A program made the position numbers and the translations under genes. Shown here in pieces: positions 35,647-49,308 of a stretch of DNA of 64,000 nt. The notes beneath the pieces were generated by a model. The model made no database searches. It was not told the DNA's origin and worked only from the letters and a program-made list of their open reading frames with translations. Source of the stretch: Rhodobiaceae bacterium UBA4490 (GTDB lineage: Bacteria; Pseudomonadota; Alphaproteobacteria; Parvibaculales; Parvibaculaceae). The stretch lies in the NCBI GenBank assembly GCA_002389665.1, contig DGNO01000002.1:257624-321623 (forward strand), written 5' to 3'. Within the stretch, counting starts at the first letter, position 1; each line of letters starts with the position of its first letter.

Positions 35647-36171
35647 ATGAGACTGTCCCCCGCTGCATCGCTTCTAACCTTTGCTTTTTTCCTGGCGCTG
35701 ACAGGGGCCGGATTTGCGCCGAAGGCAGAGGCGCTGGCCAATTGCTCCGCCCCGCCCGCGCCGGGTGTGGATTGGAGCCGCTGCGTTTTCGGGGAAGTGG
35801 CTTATGAAGAAGCAGACCTTTCCGGGGCACGGCTGGTGGGCGTGCGGCTGAAGCATTCCGCCTTTCCCGGTTCCAATTTCACCGAAGTGGAAGCGCGCGG
35901 GGCAAAATTCGTCAGCTCCGATCTGAAAGGCGCCCGCTTCGACAAGGCTGACCTCACGGATGCGGACATGACGAAAGCCGATTTGCAGGGCGCGAGCTTC
36001 AAAGGCACCAAACTGCGCCGCACCCGCCTTTTCCGCGCGAACCTGAAGGGCGCGGATTTTACCGATGCCAATCTCGACCAGACCGACTTCCTCCATGCCG
36101 ACCTGACGGGCGCCACCTGGACCGACGGCAAGCATGTCTGCGGGGAAGGCTCCATCGGCCGGTGTAAGTAA
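35647..36171 (+). CDS. Exported pentapeptide-repeat protein
   Basis: 174 residues. A signal peptide (about 1-30, LLTFAFFLALTGAGFAPKAEALA) precedes some 20 five-residue repeats of the A(D/N)LxG type from about residue 55 to 155 (EADLSGARLVG, KADLTDADMTKADLQGASF, RANLKGADFTDANL). The repeats build a right-handed quadrilateral beta-helix. Cysteines occur near both ends of the mature protein (NCS, RCV and HVCGEG, GRCK) and could cap it by disulfides. The function is unknown. Confidence 0.85.
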   Translation: MRLSPAASLLTFAFFLALTGAGFAPKAEALANCSAPPAPGVDWSRCVFGEVAYEEADLSGARLVGVRLKHSAFPGSNFTEVEARGAKFVSSDLKGARFDKADLTDADMTKADLQGASFKGTKLRRTRLFRANLKGADFTDANLDQTDFLHADLTGATWTDGKHVCGEGSIGRCK

Positions 36172-36243
36172 GCGCCGAAAAATCTGTGCAAAGACCTCGC
36201 TAACCCCTTTCAGCTAGGGTAAACCTCCTACTGGAGGTTGCGG

Positions 36244-37923
36244 ATGGGCGAGCAGCAGACCGATTGGCTGAAACGGATAGCGGACCGGCTCAAAAGTCTG
36301 TTCCGGCTGTTTTTCGACCGGCCGATCGAGGAAAATCTGCGCGAATTCTGGGCCGAGCGGCATATGGTCGTTTGGCTGGCGGCGCTCGCCGCCGGCATCA
36401 TCGCCGCCTACGGCACCATCGCCTTCCGCTTCGCCATTGCCGGCGTGCAGTTCTTATGGATCGGCAGCGGGCGGGAAGCCATCACCTCCCTTCTTTATGA
36501 AACGCCCTGGTGGCAGATCATGGCGGGGCCCGTGGCCGCCGGTCTTCTGGTCGGCCTCGTCATCGATTTCTGGCTGCCGGGCAAACGCCCGCGCGGCGTC
36601 GCGCAAGTCATCGAGGCAGCACATCTGAATAGCGGGCGCATGCCCTTCCGCGAAGGGCTGGTGAGCGCCGGTCTTGCCGCTGTATCGCTCGGCGCGGGCG
36701 CAAGCGCAGGCCGCGAAGGCCCGGCGGTGCATCTTGGCGCAACACTGACGTCCAAAATCGCAACCTACCTCAAGCTGCCGCCGGACATGAGCCGCGTGTT
36801 GCTTGCCTCGGGCGTTGCAGCGGCGGTCTCCGCCTCCTTCAACGCACCGCTCGCAGGCGTGCTCTTTGCCCATGAAGTGATCCTCGCTCATTACGCCTTG
36901 CGCGCCTTCGTGCCGACCACCATCGCCTCCGTCGTCGGCACGGCAATCGTCCGCTTTCATATCGGCGATCAGCCAGCCTTCTCCCTGCCCGACTATGTGA
37001 TCATGTCCTACTGGGAGTTTCCCGCCTTTGCGCTGCTCGGCGTCGTCTGCGCCGTCGTTGCCATCAGCTTCATGATGTCCTCTTTCGTGGCCGATCATAT
37101 TGTAGGCAAGATCCGCATCCCGCTCTGGACGAAACCGGTTATCGGCGGGTTTCTGATCGGCGCCATCGGCCTTCTCTTTCCCGAAGTGCTGGGGGTCGGC
37201 TATGAAGCCACCGACAATGCGCTGAAACAGAATTACGGGCTTTGGCTGCTCATCGCCCTTGTGGCGGCCAAGATCATTGCCACGGCGATCACGCTTGCCG
37301 CCCGCTTCGGCGGCGGCGTTTTCAGCCCATCGCTTTATCTCGGCGCCATGGCGGGCGGCGCTTTCGGCATTGTGGCAGCCAGCATCTCCCCCGGCCTTGC
37401 CTCCGAACACGGCGTTTATGCGATCGTCGGCATGGGCGCGGTTGCCGCTGCCGTCCTCGGCGCGCCGCTTTCCTCCACCATCATGGTTTTCGAGCTGATC
37501 GGCACTTATGAGGTAGCCGTGGCGCTCCTCCTTGCCAATTCCATTTCCACCGCTTTGACGCAGGCCGTGATCGGCAAGAGCTTTTTCCATTGGCAGCTCG
37601 AACAGCGCCATCTGCATCTGCATGAAGGCCCGCACCGGCGCGTACTCCTTTCCCTTCATGTGCGCGATCTCATGACATGGTATGACACGCCGCGCCCGCA
37701 AACGGACCTCGAAGAAGACAGCGAATCGCCGAAGCCCCCGCGTCTCGTTCCCGGCGACAATCTGGGCAAAGCACTGGGCCTCATGGAGAACCGGGAACTG
37801 AGCACCTATCCCGTCTCCCATCCCGACGATTCCGGCATGATTGTCGGGGAAATCACCGAAAAACGGGCCCTTCGCGCCTTCAATGACGCGCTGATCATGG
37901 CAACCCGCGAAGAGCACCATTAG
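36244..37923 (+). CDS. ClC family chloride channel or H+/Cl- exchanger
   Basis: 559 residues with ten or more hydrophobic helices. The ClC selectivity segment GAGASAGREGPAVHLGATL is intact, with the gating-type glutamate in GREGP; GGGVFSPSLYLGAMAGG is the third signature. The usual N-terminal GSG(I/V)P motif is replaced by RGVAQVIEAAH, which is a deviation. The cytoplasmic C-terminus (about 475-555) resembles the CBS-type region, with a predicted acidic linker. The start ATG is preceded by GGAGG. Confidence 0.9.
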   Translation: MGEQQTDWLKRIADRLKSLFRLFFDRPIEENLREFWAERHMVVWLAALAAGIIAAYGTIAFRFAIAGVQFLWIGSGREAITSLLYETPWWQIMAGPVAAGLLVGLVIDFWLPGKRPRGVAQVIEAAHLNSGRMPFREGLVSAGLAAVSLGAGASAGREGPAVHLGATLTSKIATYLKLPPDMSRVLLASGVAAAVSASFNAPLAGVLFAHEVILAHYALRAFVPTTIASVVGTAIVRFHIGDQPAFSLPDYVIMSYWEFPAFALLGVVCAVVAISFMMSSFVADHIVGKIRIPLWTKPVIGGFLIGAIGLLFPEVLGVGYEATDNALKQNYGLWLLIALVAAKIIATAITLAARFGGGVFSPSLYLGAMAGGAFGIVAASISPGLASEHGVYAIVGMGAVAAAVLGAPLSSTIMVFELIGTYEVAVALLLANSISTALTQAVIGKSFFHWQLEQRHLHLHEGPHRRVLLSLHVRDLMTWYDTPRPQTDLEEDSESPKPPRLVPGDNLGKALGLMENRELSTYPVSHPDDSGMIVGEITEKRALRAFNDALIMATREEHH

Positions 37924-37998
37924 GCCGCTCTCAAAGAGGTCCCAAAGGGGCCGCCGCAAGCTGGTTTTCCGCGCCGGAAATGAGTAAGGTCCGGCATC

Positions 37999-40332
37999 AT
38001 GCCGCAAGACGATCCCTTTGACCTTGGCGCGATCCCGGAAGAGGAAACCGCCCGCTCCATCAGCGCCGCTGCCAGCGCCGGCGTCCGCCCGCCTTATCTG
38101 CAAGGGCTGAACGCCGAGCAGCAAGCCGCCATCGAAGCGCTGGAAGGCCCGGTTCTGGTTCTGGCTGGGGCCGGCACGGGCAAAACGCGGGTTTTGACGA
38201 CCCGCCTTGCCCACCTGCTTGCAACGCGCAAGGCCTGGCCGGGGCAAATCCTCGCCGTGACCTTCACGAACAAGGCTGCGAGGGAGATGCAGGAGCGCAT
38301 CGGCCGGCTCATCGGCGGCGTGGTGGAAGGCATGCCCTGGCTCGGCACGTTCCACTCCATCGGCGCGAAAATTCTGCGCCGCCATGCCGAGCTTGTCGGC
38401 CTGCGCTCCGATTTCACGATCCTCGACACGGACGATCAAATCCGTCTCCTCAAGCAGCTCATCGAAGCAGAAGGCATTGACGAAAAGCGCTGGCCGGCGC
38501 GCCGCCTTGCCGCCCATCTCGACACCTGGAAGAACCGCGGGCTGACGCCGGACCAGGTGCCCCAGGGCGAAGCCTTTGCTTATGCCAATGGCAAGGGCGC
38601 GGAGCTTTATGCGGCCTATCAGGCGCGCCTTAAAGTGCTGAACGCGGCCGATTTCGGCGATCTTCTGCTCGAATGCCTGCGCCTTTTTCAAGAAAACCCG
38701 GATGTGCTGGCGGAGTATCAAAACCGCTTCCGCTACATGCTGGTCGATGAATATCAGGACACCAACGTCGCCCAATATCTCTGGCTGCGCCTCCTCGCCC
38801 AGCAGCACAAGAATATCTGCTGCGTGGGCGATGACGATCAGTCGATCTATGGCTGGCGCGGGGCGGAAGTCGACAACATCCTGAAATTCGAAAAAGACTT
38901 TCCGGGCGCGAAGGTAATTCGCCTGGAACAGAATTACCGTTCGACGCCGCATATTCTGGGCGCCGCTTCCGGCCTTATCCGTGCCAATGAAAGCCGGCTC
39001 GGCAAAACGCTCTGGACCGAGCTCGACGAAGGCGAGCGCGTCACCGTGCAAGGAGTCTGGGACGGGGAAGAAGAAGCCCGCCAGATCGGCGAGAAGATCG
39101 AAGACATGATGCGCGAGGGCCATCCCTTGCACGAGATCGCCATTCTGGTGCGCGCGAGCTTCCAGATGCGCGAGTTCGAAGACCGCTTCATCAATCTCGG
39201 CCTGCCCTACCGGGTGGTGGGCGGCCCGCGCTTTTACGAGCGCATGGAAATCCGCGACGCCAATGCCTATTTCCGCCTGATCGCGCAGCCCGATGACGAC
39301 CTTGCTTTCGAGCGGATCGTCAACAAGCCGCGGCGGGGCCTCGGCGACAAAGCCATTCAGACTTTGCGCCAGCTTGCTCGCGCGCAAAACATCTCACTGA
39401 TGCGCGCTGCCCGCCTCCTCATTCAGTCCGAAGAGCTGAAACAGCCGGCACGGCGCAACCTCACCGCCTTTATCGAAATGGTGGACCGCTGGCGCCACCT
39501 CATGGCCAGCATGCCGCATACCGAGCTTGCCGAAATCGTGCTCGATGAATCCGGCTATACCGAAATGTGGCAGAACGACAAATCCGCCGATGCGCCGGGC
39601 CGCCTCGACAACCTGAAAGAACTCGTGCGGGCGATGGAGCATTTCGAGAACCTGCTGGGCTATCTCGAACACATTTCCCTTGTTATGGACGTGCAGCAGT
39701 CGGAGAGCGAAGACAAAGTCAATCTCATGACGCTCCATTCGGCAAAGGGGCTGGAATTCGACACGGTCTTCCTGCCGGGCTGGGAGGAAGGATTGTTCCC
39801 CCATCAGCGCGCGCTCGATGAATCGGGCCTGGCGGGGCTCGAAGAAGAACGCCGTCTTGCCTATGTCGGCATTACGCGAGCGAAGAAACGCGCTCATCTT
39901 TCCTTTGCCGCCAATAGACGCATTCACAATCTCTGGCAAAGCGCCATTCCCTCCCGCTTCATCGACGAGCTGCCGCGCGAGCATGTGGAAGTGCTGGAAG
40001 CGGAAACGGGATATGGCTCCTATCAAAGCTTCGGGCAAAGCCGTTTCGAACACAGCTTCGAGACAAGCGATTATGGCAGCCCCGGCTGGCGGCGCGCCCA
40101 GGCGCAGGCCCATGGCGGCGCAATGCGCACGAGGGCGCCGCAGATCGAAGCGCAGGCGGAGCTTGTCGCTACCTCCGATCCCTCCGCCTCGCGCTATGAC
40201 GTGGGCGAGCGCATCTTCCACCAGAAATTCGGTTATGGCCGCATTCAGCTGATCGACGGCAACAAGCTGACCGTGAATTTCGAAAAAGCCGGCATCAAGA
40301 AAGTCATCGACACGTTCGTGGAGCGCCACTAG
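37999..40332 (+). CDS. UvrD/PcrA-type ATP-dependent DNA helicase
   Basis: 777 residues, superfamily 1. Walker A AGAGTGKT is at 56-63. Motif II is VDEYQDTN, motif III GDDDQSIYGWRGAEV, motif IV EQNYRSTPHIL, motif V TLHSAKGLEFD, and motif VI YVGITRAKKRAHLSF. The C-terminal ~60 residues (GERIFHQKFGYGRIQLIDGNK) form the UvrD-type tail. It acts in nucleotide excision and mismatch repair and in clearing replication blocks. prmA follows 3 bases later, so the pair probably shares a transcript. Confidence 0.95.
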   Translation: MPQDDPFDLGAIPEEETARSISAAASAGVRPPYLQGLNAEQQAAIEALEGPVLVLAGAGTGKTRVLTTRLAHLLATRKAWPGQILAVTFTNKAAREMQERIGRLIGGVVEGMPWLGTFHSIGAKILRRHAELVGLRSDFTILDTDDQIRLLKQLIEAEGIDEKRWPARRLAAHLDTWKNRGLTPDQVPQGEAFAYANGKGAELYAAYQARLKVLNAADFGDLLLECLRLFQENPDVLAEYQNRFRYMLVDEYQDTNVAQYLWLRLLAQQHKNICCVGDDDQSIYGWRGAEVDNILKFEKDFPGAKVIRLEQNYRSTPHILGAASGLIRANESRLGKTLWTELDEGERVTVQGVWDGEEEARQIGEKIEDMMREGHPLHEIAILVRASFQMREFEDRFINLGLPYRVVGGPRFYERMEIRDANAYFRLIAQPDDDLAFERIVNKPRRGLGDKAIQTLRQLARAQNISLMRAARLLIQSEELKQPARRNLTAFIEMVDRWRHLMASMPHTELAEIVLDESGYTEMWQNDKSADAPGRLDNLKELVRAMEHFENLLGYLEHISLVMDVQQSESEDKVNLMTLHSAKGLEFDTVFLPGWEEGLFPHQRALDESGLAGLEEERRLAYVGITRAKKRAHLSFAANRRIHNLWQSAIPSRFIDELPREHVEVLEAETGYGSYQSFGQSRFEHSFETSDYGSPGWRRAQAQAHGGAMRTRAPQIEAQAELVATSDPSASRYDVGERIFHQKFGYGRIQLIDGNKLTVNFEKAGIKKVIDTFVERH

Positions 40333-40335
40333 GCC

Positions 40336-41262
40336 ATGTCATCCCTACCGCAAGAGACCGAAACAAATGCCGGTCAATGGAAAGCCACGCTGGTACTGGG
40401 CGCGGACCTCATCAAAGAAAATCTCGCCGATGCGCTGTCCGATTTCTGGCAATGGATGGTGGAGCCGGAGCCGGTCGCCCTTTCACTTGTAGAAGTCGAA
40501 GAAAACATGAGCTGGGCCGTCGAGGCCTATTATCTGGACGCGCCCGATGAAGAAGCGCTCACAAAAGCGCTCTCCCCCTTCTTTGACGAACATGGCGCGG
40601 CAATGCCGGCGCTGAAAGTCGAACAATTGCCCGACCTCGATTGGGTCGCCCGTTCTCTTGAAGGGCTGACACCCATCGAGACTCAGCGCTTTTTCATTCA
40701 CGGCGCCCATAACCGCGATGTGCGCCCGGCGGGCAAATATACGCTTGCCGTGGAAGCCGGCCTTGCCTTCGGCACGGGGCATCACCCGACGACCTATGGC
40801 TGCCTGACCATGATCGAGGAAATCGCGCGGCGCCGCCCTATCACGAACGCGCTGGATCTGGGCTGCGGGACGGGGCTTCTCGCCCTTGCTCTTGCCCGCC
40901 TGACACGGCGCAAAGTGCTGGCGAGCGACATCGACCCCGTGGCCGTCAAAGTCACGAAGGAAAATGCGGCCGCCAACGATCTCGGCCCTTTTATCGAGGC
41001 GGTAACGGCGCGGGGCTTTGCCCATGCGCGGATCACCCAGAAAGCCCCGTTCGATCTCATCGTCGCCAATATTCTCGCCCGCCCCCTCGTTTCCCTTGCA
41101 AGAGAGATGGAGCGGCATCTGGCGCCGGGCGGGGAGATTATCCTTTCCGGCATTCTGGAAACCCAGGAAAACATGGTGGCGAGCGCCTTCCGCGACCAGG
41201 GGCTGCACCTTTTCCGCCGCCAGATTATCGGCGATTGGGTGATCCTGCATCTGAAAGGCTAA
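40336..41262 (+). CDS. prmA: Ribosomal protein L11 methyltransferase
   Basis: 308 residues. An N-terminal substrate-recognition domain (about 1-120) is followed by an AdoMet-dependent methyltransferase core: GLAFGTGHHPTTYGCL, the AdoMet motif ALDLGCGTGLLALALARL, and the catalytic-type motif DLIVANILARPLV. PrmA trimethylates L11 in the 50S subunit. It begins 3 bases after the helicase stop and ends 46 bases before aminopeptidase P. Confidence 0.95.
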   Translation: MSSLPQETETNAGQWKATLVLGADLIKENLADALSDFWQWMVEPEPVALSLVEVEENMSWAVEAYYLDAPDEEALTKALSPFFDEHGAAMPALKVEQLPDLDWVARSLEGLTPIETQRFFIHGAHNRDVRPAGKYTLAVEAGLAFGTGHHPTTYGCLTMIEEIARRRPITNALDLGCGTGLLALALARLTRRKVLASDIDPVAVKVTKENAAANDLGPFIEAVTARGFAHARITQKAPFDLIVANILARPLVSLAREMERHLAPGGEIILSGILETQENMVASAFRDQGLHLFRRQIIGDWVILHLKG

Positions 41263-41308
41263 ACGCCTCCCTCTTGACCTGCCAGCCGCCGGAGCACACT
41301 TTATTCTC

Positions 41309-43126
41309 ATGTTTCAGACATATGATGACAGTGCAGACCCCACCCTCGGCGCGGCACGCGTCGCCCGCCTTCGCGCCCTTTTGAAAGAAGAGGGCCTTGC
41401 GGGTTTTCTCATTCCCCGCGCCGATGAGCATCAGGGCGAATATGTGCCCCCGCGCGCCGAGCGCCTGAAATGGCTGACCGGCTTTTCCGGCTCGGCGGGC
41501 ATGGCCGCCGTGCTGGAAGAAAAAGCCGCCGTCTTTGTCGACGGGCGCTACACGCTACAGGTGCGTGAGCAGGTCGACACGGACATATTCGAGACATGCC
41601 ACATGGTGGACATGCCGCTCGGCACCTGGCTTGCCAAGCACCTGAAAGGCGGCGCAAAGCTTGCTTACGATCCCTGGCTCCACACGGTGGACGGCGTGGC
41701 GCGGCTGAAAAAGGCGCTGGCTGAAACAGGCGCCGAGCTTGTGCCCGTCTCAGAAAATCTTATCGACCGGATCTGGGAAGACCAGCCCCCGCCCCCCGCC
41801 GCAAAGGTCGAGGCGCATAGCGCGGAGCTTGCCGGGGAAGCGGCGCAGGAAAAGCTGGCGCGGGTGGCCAAGGTGCTGGAAGGCAAGAAAGCCGATGCTG
41901 CGGTTCTCACCATGCCGGATTCCATTGCCTGGCTTTTCAATATTCGCGGCGGCGATGTTTCCCATACGCCATTGCCGCTTTCCTTCTCCATTCTGCGGGC
42001 CGATGGTAGCGCCGATCTCTTCATCGATAGCGCCAAGCTGAGCGACGAGACGCGCGCGCATCTGGGCAATGTCGTCACGCTGCACGAGCCGGACGCGTTC
42101 GGCGTCAATCTCGGCGAGCTCGGGGAAAGCGGCGCCCATGTGCAGATCGATCCGGCTAGCTGCGCGGACTGGATCAACGACAAGCTCATCGCTTCCGGCG
42201 CAAAAGTGCAGCACGGCGCGGACCCTTGCGAGCTGCCCAAAGCCTGCAAGAACGAGCGCGAGGTGAAAGGCGCGAAAGACGCCCATGAACGGGACGGCGC
42301 GGCGCTCGTCCGTTTCCTCGCCTGGCTCGATGCCCATGCGCCGCTTGGCGAGGTGGATGAGATTTCAGCGGCCAAGCAGCTGGAAGCCTTCCGCGCAGAA
42401 ACGGGGGCGCTCAAAGACATCAGCTTCGACACGATTTCAGGGGCGGGCGAGCACGGCGCCGTCGTCCATTACCGGGTGACAGAGGCCACGAACCGGAAGC
42501 TCGATGTGGGCGAGCTTTATCTCGTCGATTCCGGCGCGCAATATCTCGACGGCACGACGGATGTGACGCGCACCATCGCCATCGGCAAACCGTCGGCGGA
42601 AATGAAAGACCGTTTCACCCGCGTGCTCAAAGGCCACATCGCCCTTTCCATGGCCCGCTTCCCGGAAGGAACGACCGGCGCGCAGCTCGACGCCCTGGCC
42701 CGCATGGCGCTCTGGCAGGCCGGGCTCGACTTCGATCATGGCACGGGCCACGGCGTCGGCTCTTATCTGTCCGTTCACGAAGGCCCGCAGCGCATTTCAA
42801 AGGCCGGGCACGAGCCGCTCCGCCCCGGCATGATCGTCTCCAATGAGCCGGGCTATTATAAAACCGGCGCTTACGGCATCCGCATCGAAAACCTGCAGGT
42901 CGTCACCTCTGCTGCCATGATCGATGGCGGCGAACGGCCCATGCTCGGGTTTGAAACGCTGACCCTTGCTCCCATCGACCGGCGGCTGATCGACCCGGCG
43001 CTTTTGAATGCGGATGAGCGCACCTGGCTCAACGCCTATCACGCGCGGGTGGAAAAGGTGCTGGCGGAGAAACTTACAGATGAGCAGGAACAGGCCTGGC
43101 TGAGCGAGGCCTGCCGCCCCGTCTGA
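41309..43126 (+). CDS. Xaa-Pro aminopeptidase (aminopeptidase P), long form
   Basis: 605 residues, longer than the E. coli PepP (~440) and like the three-domain long forms. The catalytic M24 domain lies at about 310-540 and has the metal-ligand segments DSGAQYLDGTTDVTRT, HGTGHGVGSYLSVHEG and SNEPGYYKTGAYGIRIEN. It removes an N-terminal residue preceding proline. The N-terminal two domains contain WLTGFSGSAGMAAVLE and WLFNIRGGDVSHTP, typical of the family. It converges on ligA, with 13 bases between stops. Confidence 0.95.
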   Translation: MFQTYDDSADPTLGAARVARLRALLKEEGLAGFLIPRADEHQGEYVPPRAERLKWLTGFSGSAGMAAVLEEKAAVFVDGRYTLQVREQVDTDIFETCHMVDMPLGTWLAKHLKGGAKLAYDPWLHTVDGVARLKKALAETGAELVPVSENLIDRIWEDQPPPPAAKVEAHSAELAGEAAQEKLARVAKVLEGKKADAAVLTMPDSIAWLFNIRGGDVSHTPLPLSFSILRADGSADLFIDSAKLSDETRAHLGNVVTLHEPDAFGVNLGELGESGAHVQIDPASCADWINDKLIASGAKVQHGADPCELPKACKNEREVKGAKDAHERDGAALVRFLAWLDAHAPLGEVDEISAAKQLEAFRAETGALKDISFDTISGAGEHGAVVHYRVTEATNRKLDVGELYLVDSGAQYLDGTTDVTRTIAIGKPSAEMKDRFTRVLKGHIALSMARFPEGTTGAQLDALARMALWQAGLDFDHGTGHGVGSYLSVHEGPQRISKAGHEPLRPGMIVSNEPGYYKTGAYGIRIENLQVVTSAAMIDGGERPMLGFETLTLAPIDRRLIDPALLNADERTWLNAYHARVEKVLAEKLTDEQEQAWLSEACRPV

Positions 43127-43139
43127 ACGTCTTTGAAGA

Positions 43140-46933
<3,794 letters not shown>

Positions 46934-46941
46934 GCCCGCCC

Positions 46942-47790
46942 CTAAAAAACGGATTTCCACGCCTGGCTGATCCAGGACGCTTCGTTTTCCTTCGGCTCAA
47001 GTCCCTTATCGGCCAGCAGCGTATAGCTGTCCTCATACCAGCGGCTGCCGGGGAAATTATGCCCCAGGATCGCCGCCGCCGTCTGCGCTTCCGGCGCAAT
47101 GCCAAGCGAGAGATAGGCCTCTGTCAGACGGTGCAGCGCTTCAGGCGTATGGGTCGTGGTCTGGTAATTCTCGATCACGGCGCGGAAGCGGTTGATCGCT
47201 GCCAGATAGTTGCGCTGATTGAGGTAATAGCGTCCGATCTCCATTTCCTTGCCCGCAAGGTGGTCGATCGTCAGTTCCAGTTTCAGCTGGGCATCGCGGG
47301 AATATTTGCTGTCCGGATACCGGCGCAGCACTTCCAGAAGCGCGGCATAAGCCTGCTCGGTAATCTTCTGGTCGCGGCGCACATCCGAAATACGCTCGTA
47401 ATAGGAAAGCGCAACAAGGTAATGGGCATAAGAGGCCTCATCGCCGCCCGGATAAAGCGCAATGAAACGCTGGGCCGCCAGAATGGCCGTGTCGTATTCG
47501 TTGATCTTGTAATAGGTATAGGCGGCCATCAGCATGGCCCGGCGCGCCCAGACCGAATAGGGGTGCTGGCGCTCCACCTCGTCGAACTCGGTCGCAGCGC
47601 GGCGGTAATCCCCTGCTTCCAGGTAGTCGAGCGCCTTGTTGTAAATGGCCTCGACGGGGCGCTCTTCATAGGCGATTTCTTCTTCACCATCGGAGGAGCA
47701 GCCGGCAAGCACGAGCGCGGCCATTACGCAGAGCATTGCCGGAAACAGACGGCGGCTAGCCCCACCCCTCAAGAAATCAAAATACGGCAC
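46942..47790 (-). CDS. bamD: Outer-membrane assembly lipoprotein BamD
   Basis: 282 residues if it starts at the GTG at 47790 (GGAAAC just upstream); an ATG at 47736 is an alternative, and the frame runs to 47889. The lipobox LAGC (in ALVLAGCSSDGEEE) marks the lipid-attached cysteine. The mature part is TPR-like (ALDYLEAGDYRRAATEFDEVERQHPYS and similar) with five repeats expected. BamD is an essential partner of BamA in folding outer-membrane proteins. It lies between lpxC and recN on the same strand. Confidence 0.92.
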   Translation of the reverse strand: MPYFDFLRGGASRRLFPAMLCVMAALVLAGCSSDGEEEIAYEERPVEAIYNKALDYLEAGDYRRAATEFDEVERQHPYSVWARRAMLMAAYTYYKINEYDTAILAAQRFIALYPGGDEASYAHYLVALSYYERISDVRRDQKITEQAYAALLEVLRRYPDSKYSRDAQLKLELTIDHLAGKEMEIGRYYLNQRNYLAAINRFRAVIENYQTTTHTPEALHRLTEAYLSLGIAPEAQTAAAILGHNFPGSRWYEDSYTLLADKGLEPKENEASWISQAWKSVF

Positions 47791-47925
47791 GTAACGTTTC
47801 CATTCGTTGCTGAAACGGGAATCGGGTGCATCGCCCCCTTCGAGGGCGCGACTATAGCAGGGCTGAGCGCCGCGCCATAGAGCCCGCAAGGGCCGTTTTC
47901 GGGGATTTTGAGAGGAAAGACCGGC

Positions 47926-48957
47926 TCAGTCCGCCGAAACGGCGGCAGCCAGGGCCTCAAGGCCTTCTTCAGCGCGGGGGGTCAGCGCCACGAATTCCCA
48001 GGCATCCGGCGCAGCAAAAAGCGCCCGCAGGATCTGGTTGTTCAGGGCATGGCCCGCGCGCACGCCCCGGTAGCGGCCGATCAGCGGGGCACCGGCCAGC
48101 GCGAGGTCGCCCACCGCGTCCAGCACCTTGTGGCGCACGAACTCGTCGGCAAAGCGCAGGCCTTCTTCGTTCATTACTTCTTCGCCATCGATGACCACGG
48201 CGTTTTCCAGCGAGCCGCCCTTGGCAAGGCCCATGGATTTGAGAAGCTCATAATCCTTGAAGAAGCCGAAGGTGCGGGCTTCGGAAAGCTCCTCGGCAAA
48301 AAGCTCGGCATTGATGTCAGCCGTATAGCTCTGCTGCCCGATCACCGGATTGTCGAAATCGATGTCGAAGGAGATGGAGAACCCGTCTGCCGGAAGAAGC
48401 TCGGCCTTTTTCAGGCCCTCTTCCAGGATGACGGGCTTCAGAATGCGGATAGCAAGGCGCGGCGCGTCCAGCTCGCGGATGCCAGCCTGGCGGATAGCCT
48501 TGACGAAAGCAGCGGACGAGCCGTCCATTACCGGCACTTCCAGCCCGCTCACTTCAACGATCAGATTGTCGATGCCGCAGGCGGCGAGCGCCGCCATCAA
48601 ATGTTCGACCGTGGCAACGGTCGTGCCTTTTTCATTGCCCAGCACCGTGCACATCGTCGTCTCGCACACCGCATCGAAGCGGGCGGGAATGTCGGTGAGC
48701 GTGCGGTCGATGGAGGAAAGGTCGGTGCGGCGGAAAATCACGCCCGTATCGGCAGAAGCCGGTTTCAGCACGAGGCGGGCATCCTCGCCCTTGTGCAGGC
48801 CGATGCCTTCAATCTCAATTGCGCGGGAAAGCGTGGTCTGGAAAGCGGAACGGTCCAGCGATGCAGTGGACCGGGTTTCGACGGAAGCCGGAGCACAAGC
48901 TGCGCCCGCGCTGCCTACCGGTTCGATCCCGTTCATGTCCATTTCCGTCTTACGCAC
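47926..48957 (-). CDS. lpxC: UDP-3-O-acyl-N-acetylglucosamine deacetylase
   Basis: 343 residues from the GTG at 48957, which has AAGGA at good spacing; the frame is open to an ATG at 48999 and also has ATGs at 48942 and 48936. It is the committed step of lipid A synthesis, a zinc deacetylase. The zinc and catalytic residues sit in VEHLMAALAACG, FVRHKVLDAVGDLAL and RAGHALNNQILR. The conserved domain starts near QTTLSRAIEIEGIGLHKGE; about 35-45 residues precede it that the E. coli enzyme lacks. Confidence 0.96.
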   Translation of the reverse strand: MRKTEMDMNGIEPVGSAGAACAPASVETRSTASLDRSAFQTTLSRAIEIEGIGLHKGEDARLVLKPASADTGVIFRRTDLSSIDRTLTDIPARFDAVCETTMCTVLGNEKGTTVATVEHLMAALAACGIDNLIVEVSGLEVPVMDGSSAAFVKAIRQAGIRELDAPRLAIRILKPVILEEGLKKAELLPADGFSISFDIDFDNPVIGQQSYTADINAELFAEELSEARTFGFFKDYELLKSMGLAKGGSLENAVVIDGEEVMNEEGLRFADEFVRHKVLDAVGDLALAGAPLIGRYRGVRAGHALNNQILRALFAAPDAWEFVALTPRAEEGLEALAAAVSAD

Positions 48958-49136
48958 GCTTGTCGTCCTTTCGCCGCCGGAAGCGGCACCCTTACTCATT
49001 CAGCTTGTGGGCTTGAGGTTTTCACCCAATGCCGCCCGACCCTTCGTCTTTCGGTCTTTATGACCCGACTGCCGGTCAAGCTCGCTGCCCCCTCGCGCCC
49101 GGCTCCTGCCCCCGCAGAACCTTACCGGGCACCCTT

Positions 49137-49165
49137 CTTGTAACAATCCGGCACAATCGCCTCAA
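49137..49165 (-). promoter_or_regulatory. Possible lpxC promoter in an AT-rich gap
   Basis: On the minus strand TTGAGG (49160-49165) and TACAAG (49137-49142) are 17 bases apart. This lies in an AT-rich stretch (49141-49230, about 32% G+C by hand count, 29 of 90) between the ftsZ terminator and lpxC. The rest of the ~350-base gap holds no gene that I can support. The match to consensus is only moderate. Confidence 0.3.
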
Positions 49166-49221
49166 ATAACTCTTTATTTCGATATGTTACACTTCGAACT
49201 AACTCATAAGCCTTTGATTTT

Positions 49222-49265
49222 AAACAATAATGGCCTGGTCCGGAGCGGCATCCGAACCAGGCCAT
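49222..49265 (-). terminator. Rho-independent terminator after ftsZ
   Basis: A long stem, TGGCCTGGT ... ACCAGGCCA with an inner CCGGA/TCCG arm (49231-49265), is followed on the minus strand by TTATTGTTT. It lies 44 bases past the ftsZ stop and separates the dcw operon from lpxC. Confidence 0.85.
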
Positions 49266-49308
49266 CAGGCTGACATGGAGAGCAAGCCCCCCAGGTTTGG
49301 CGCGAGGC

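Noticed and set aside
36454..39387. A 977-codon open frame on the minus strand across the ClC and helicase genes
   Set aside because: It is antisense to two well-identified genes, spans the intergenic gap and shows no recognisable motif. Such frames are common in GC-rich DNA.
46934..46960. LexA box upstream of recN
   Set aside because: No GTTC-N7-GTTC or related alphaproteobacterial SOS motif was seen near recN or the UvrD-type gene.
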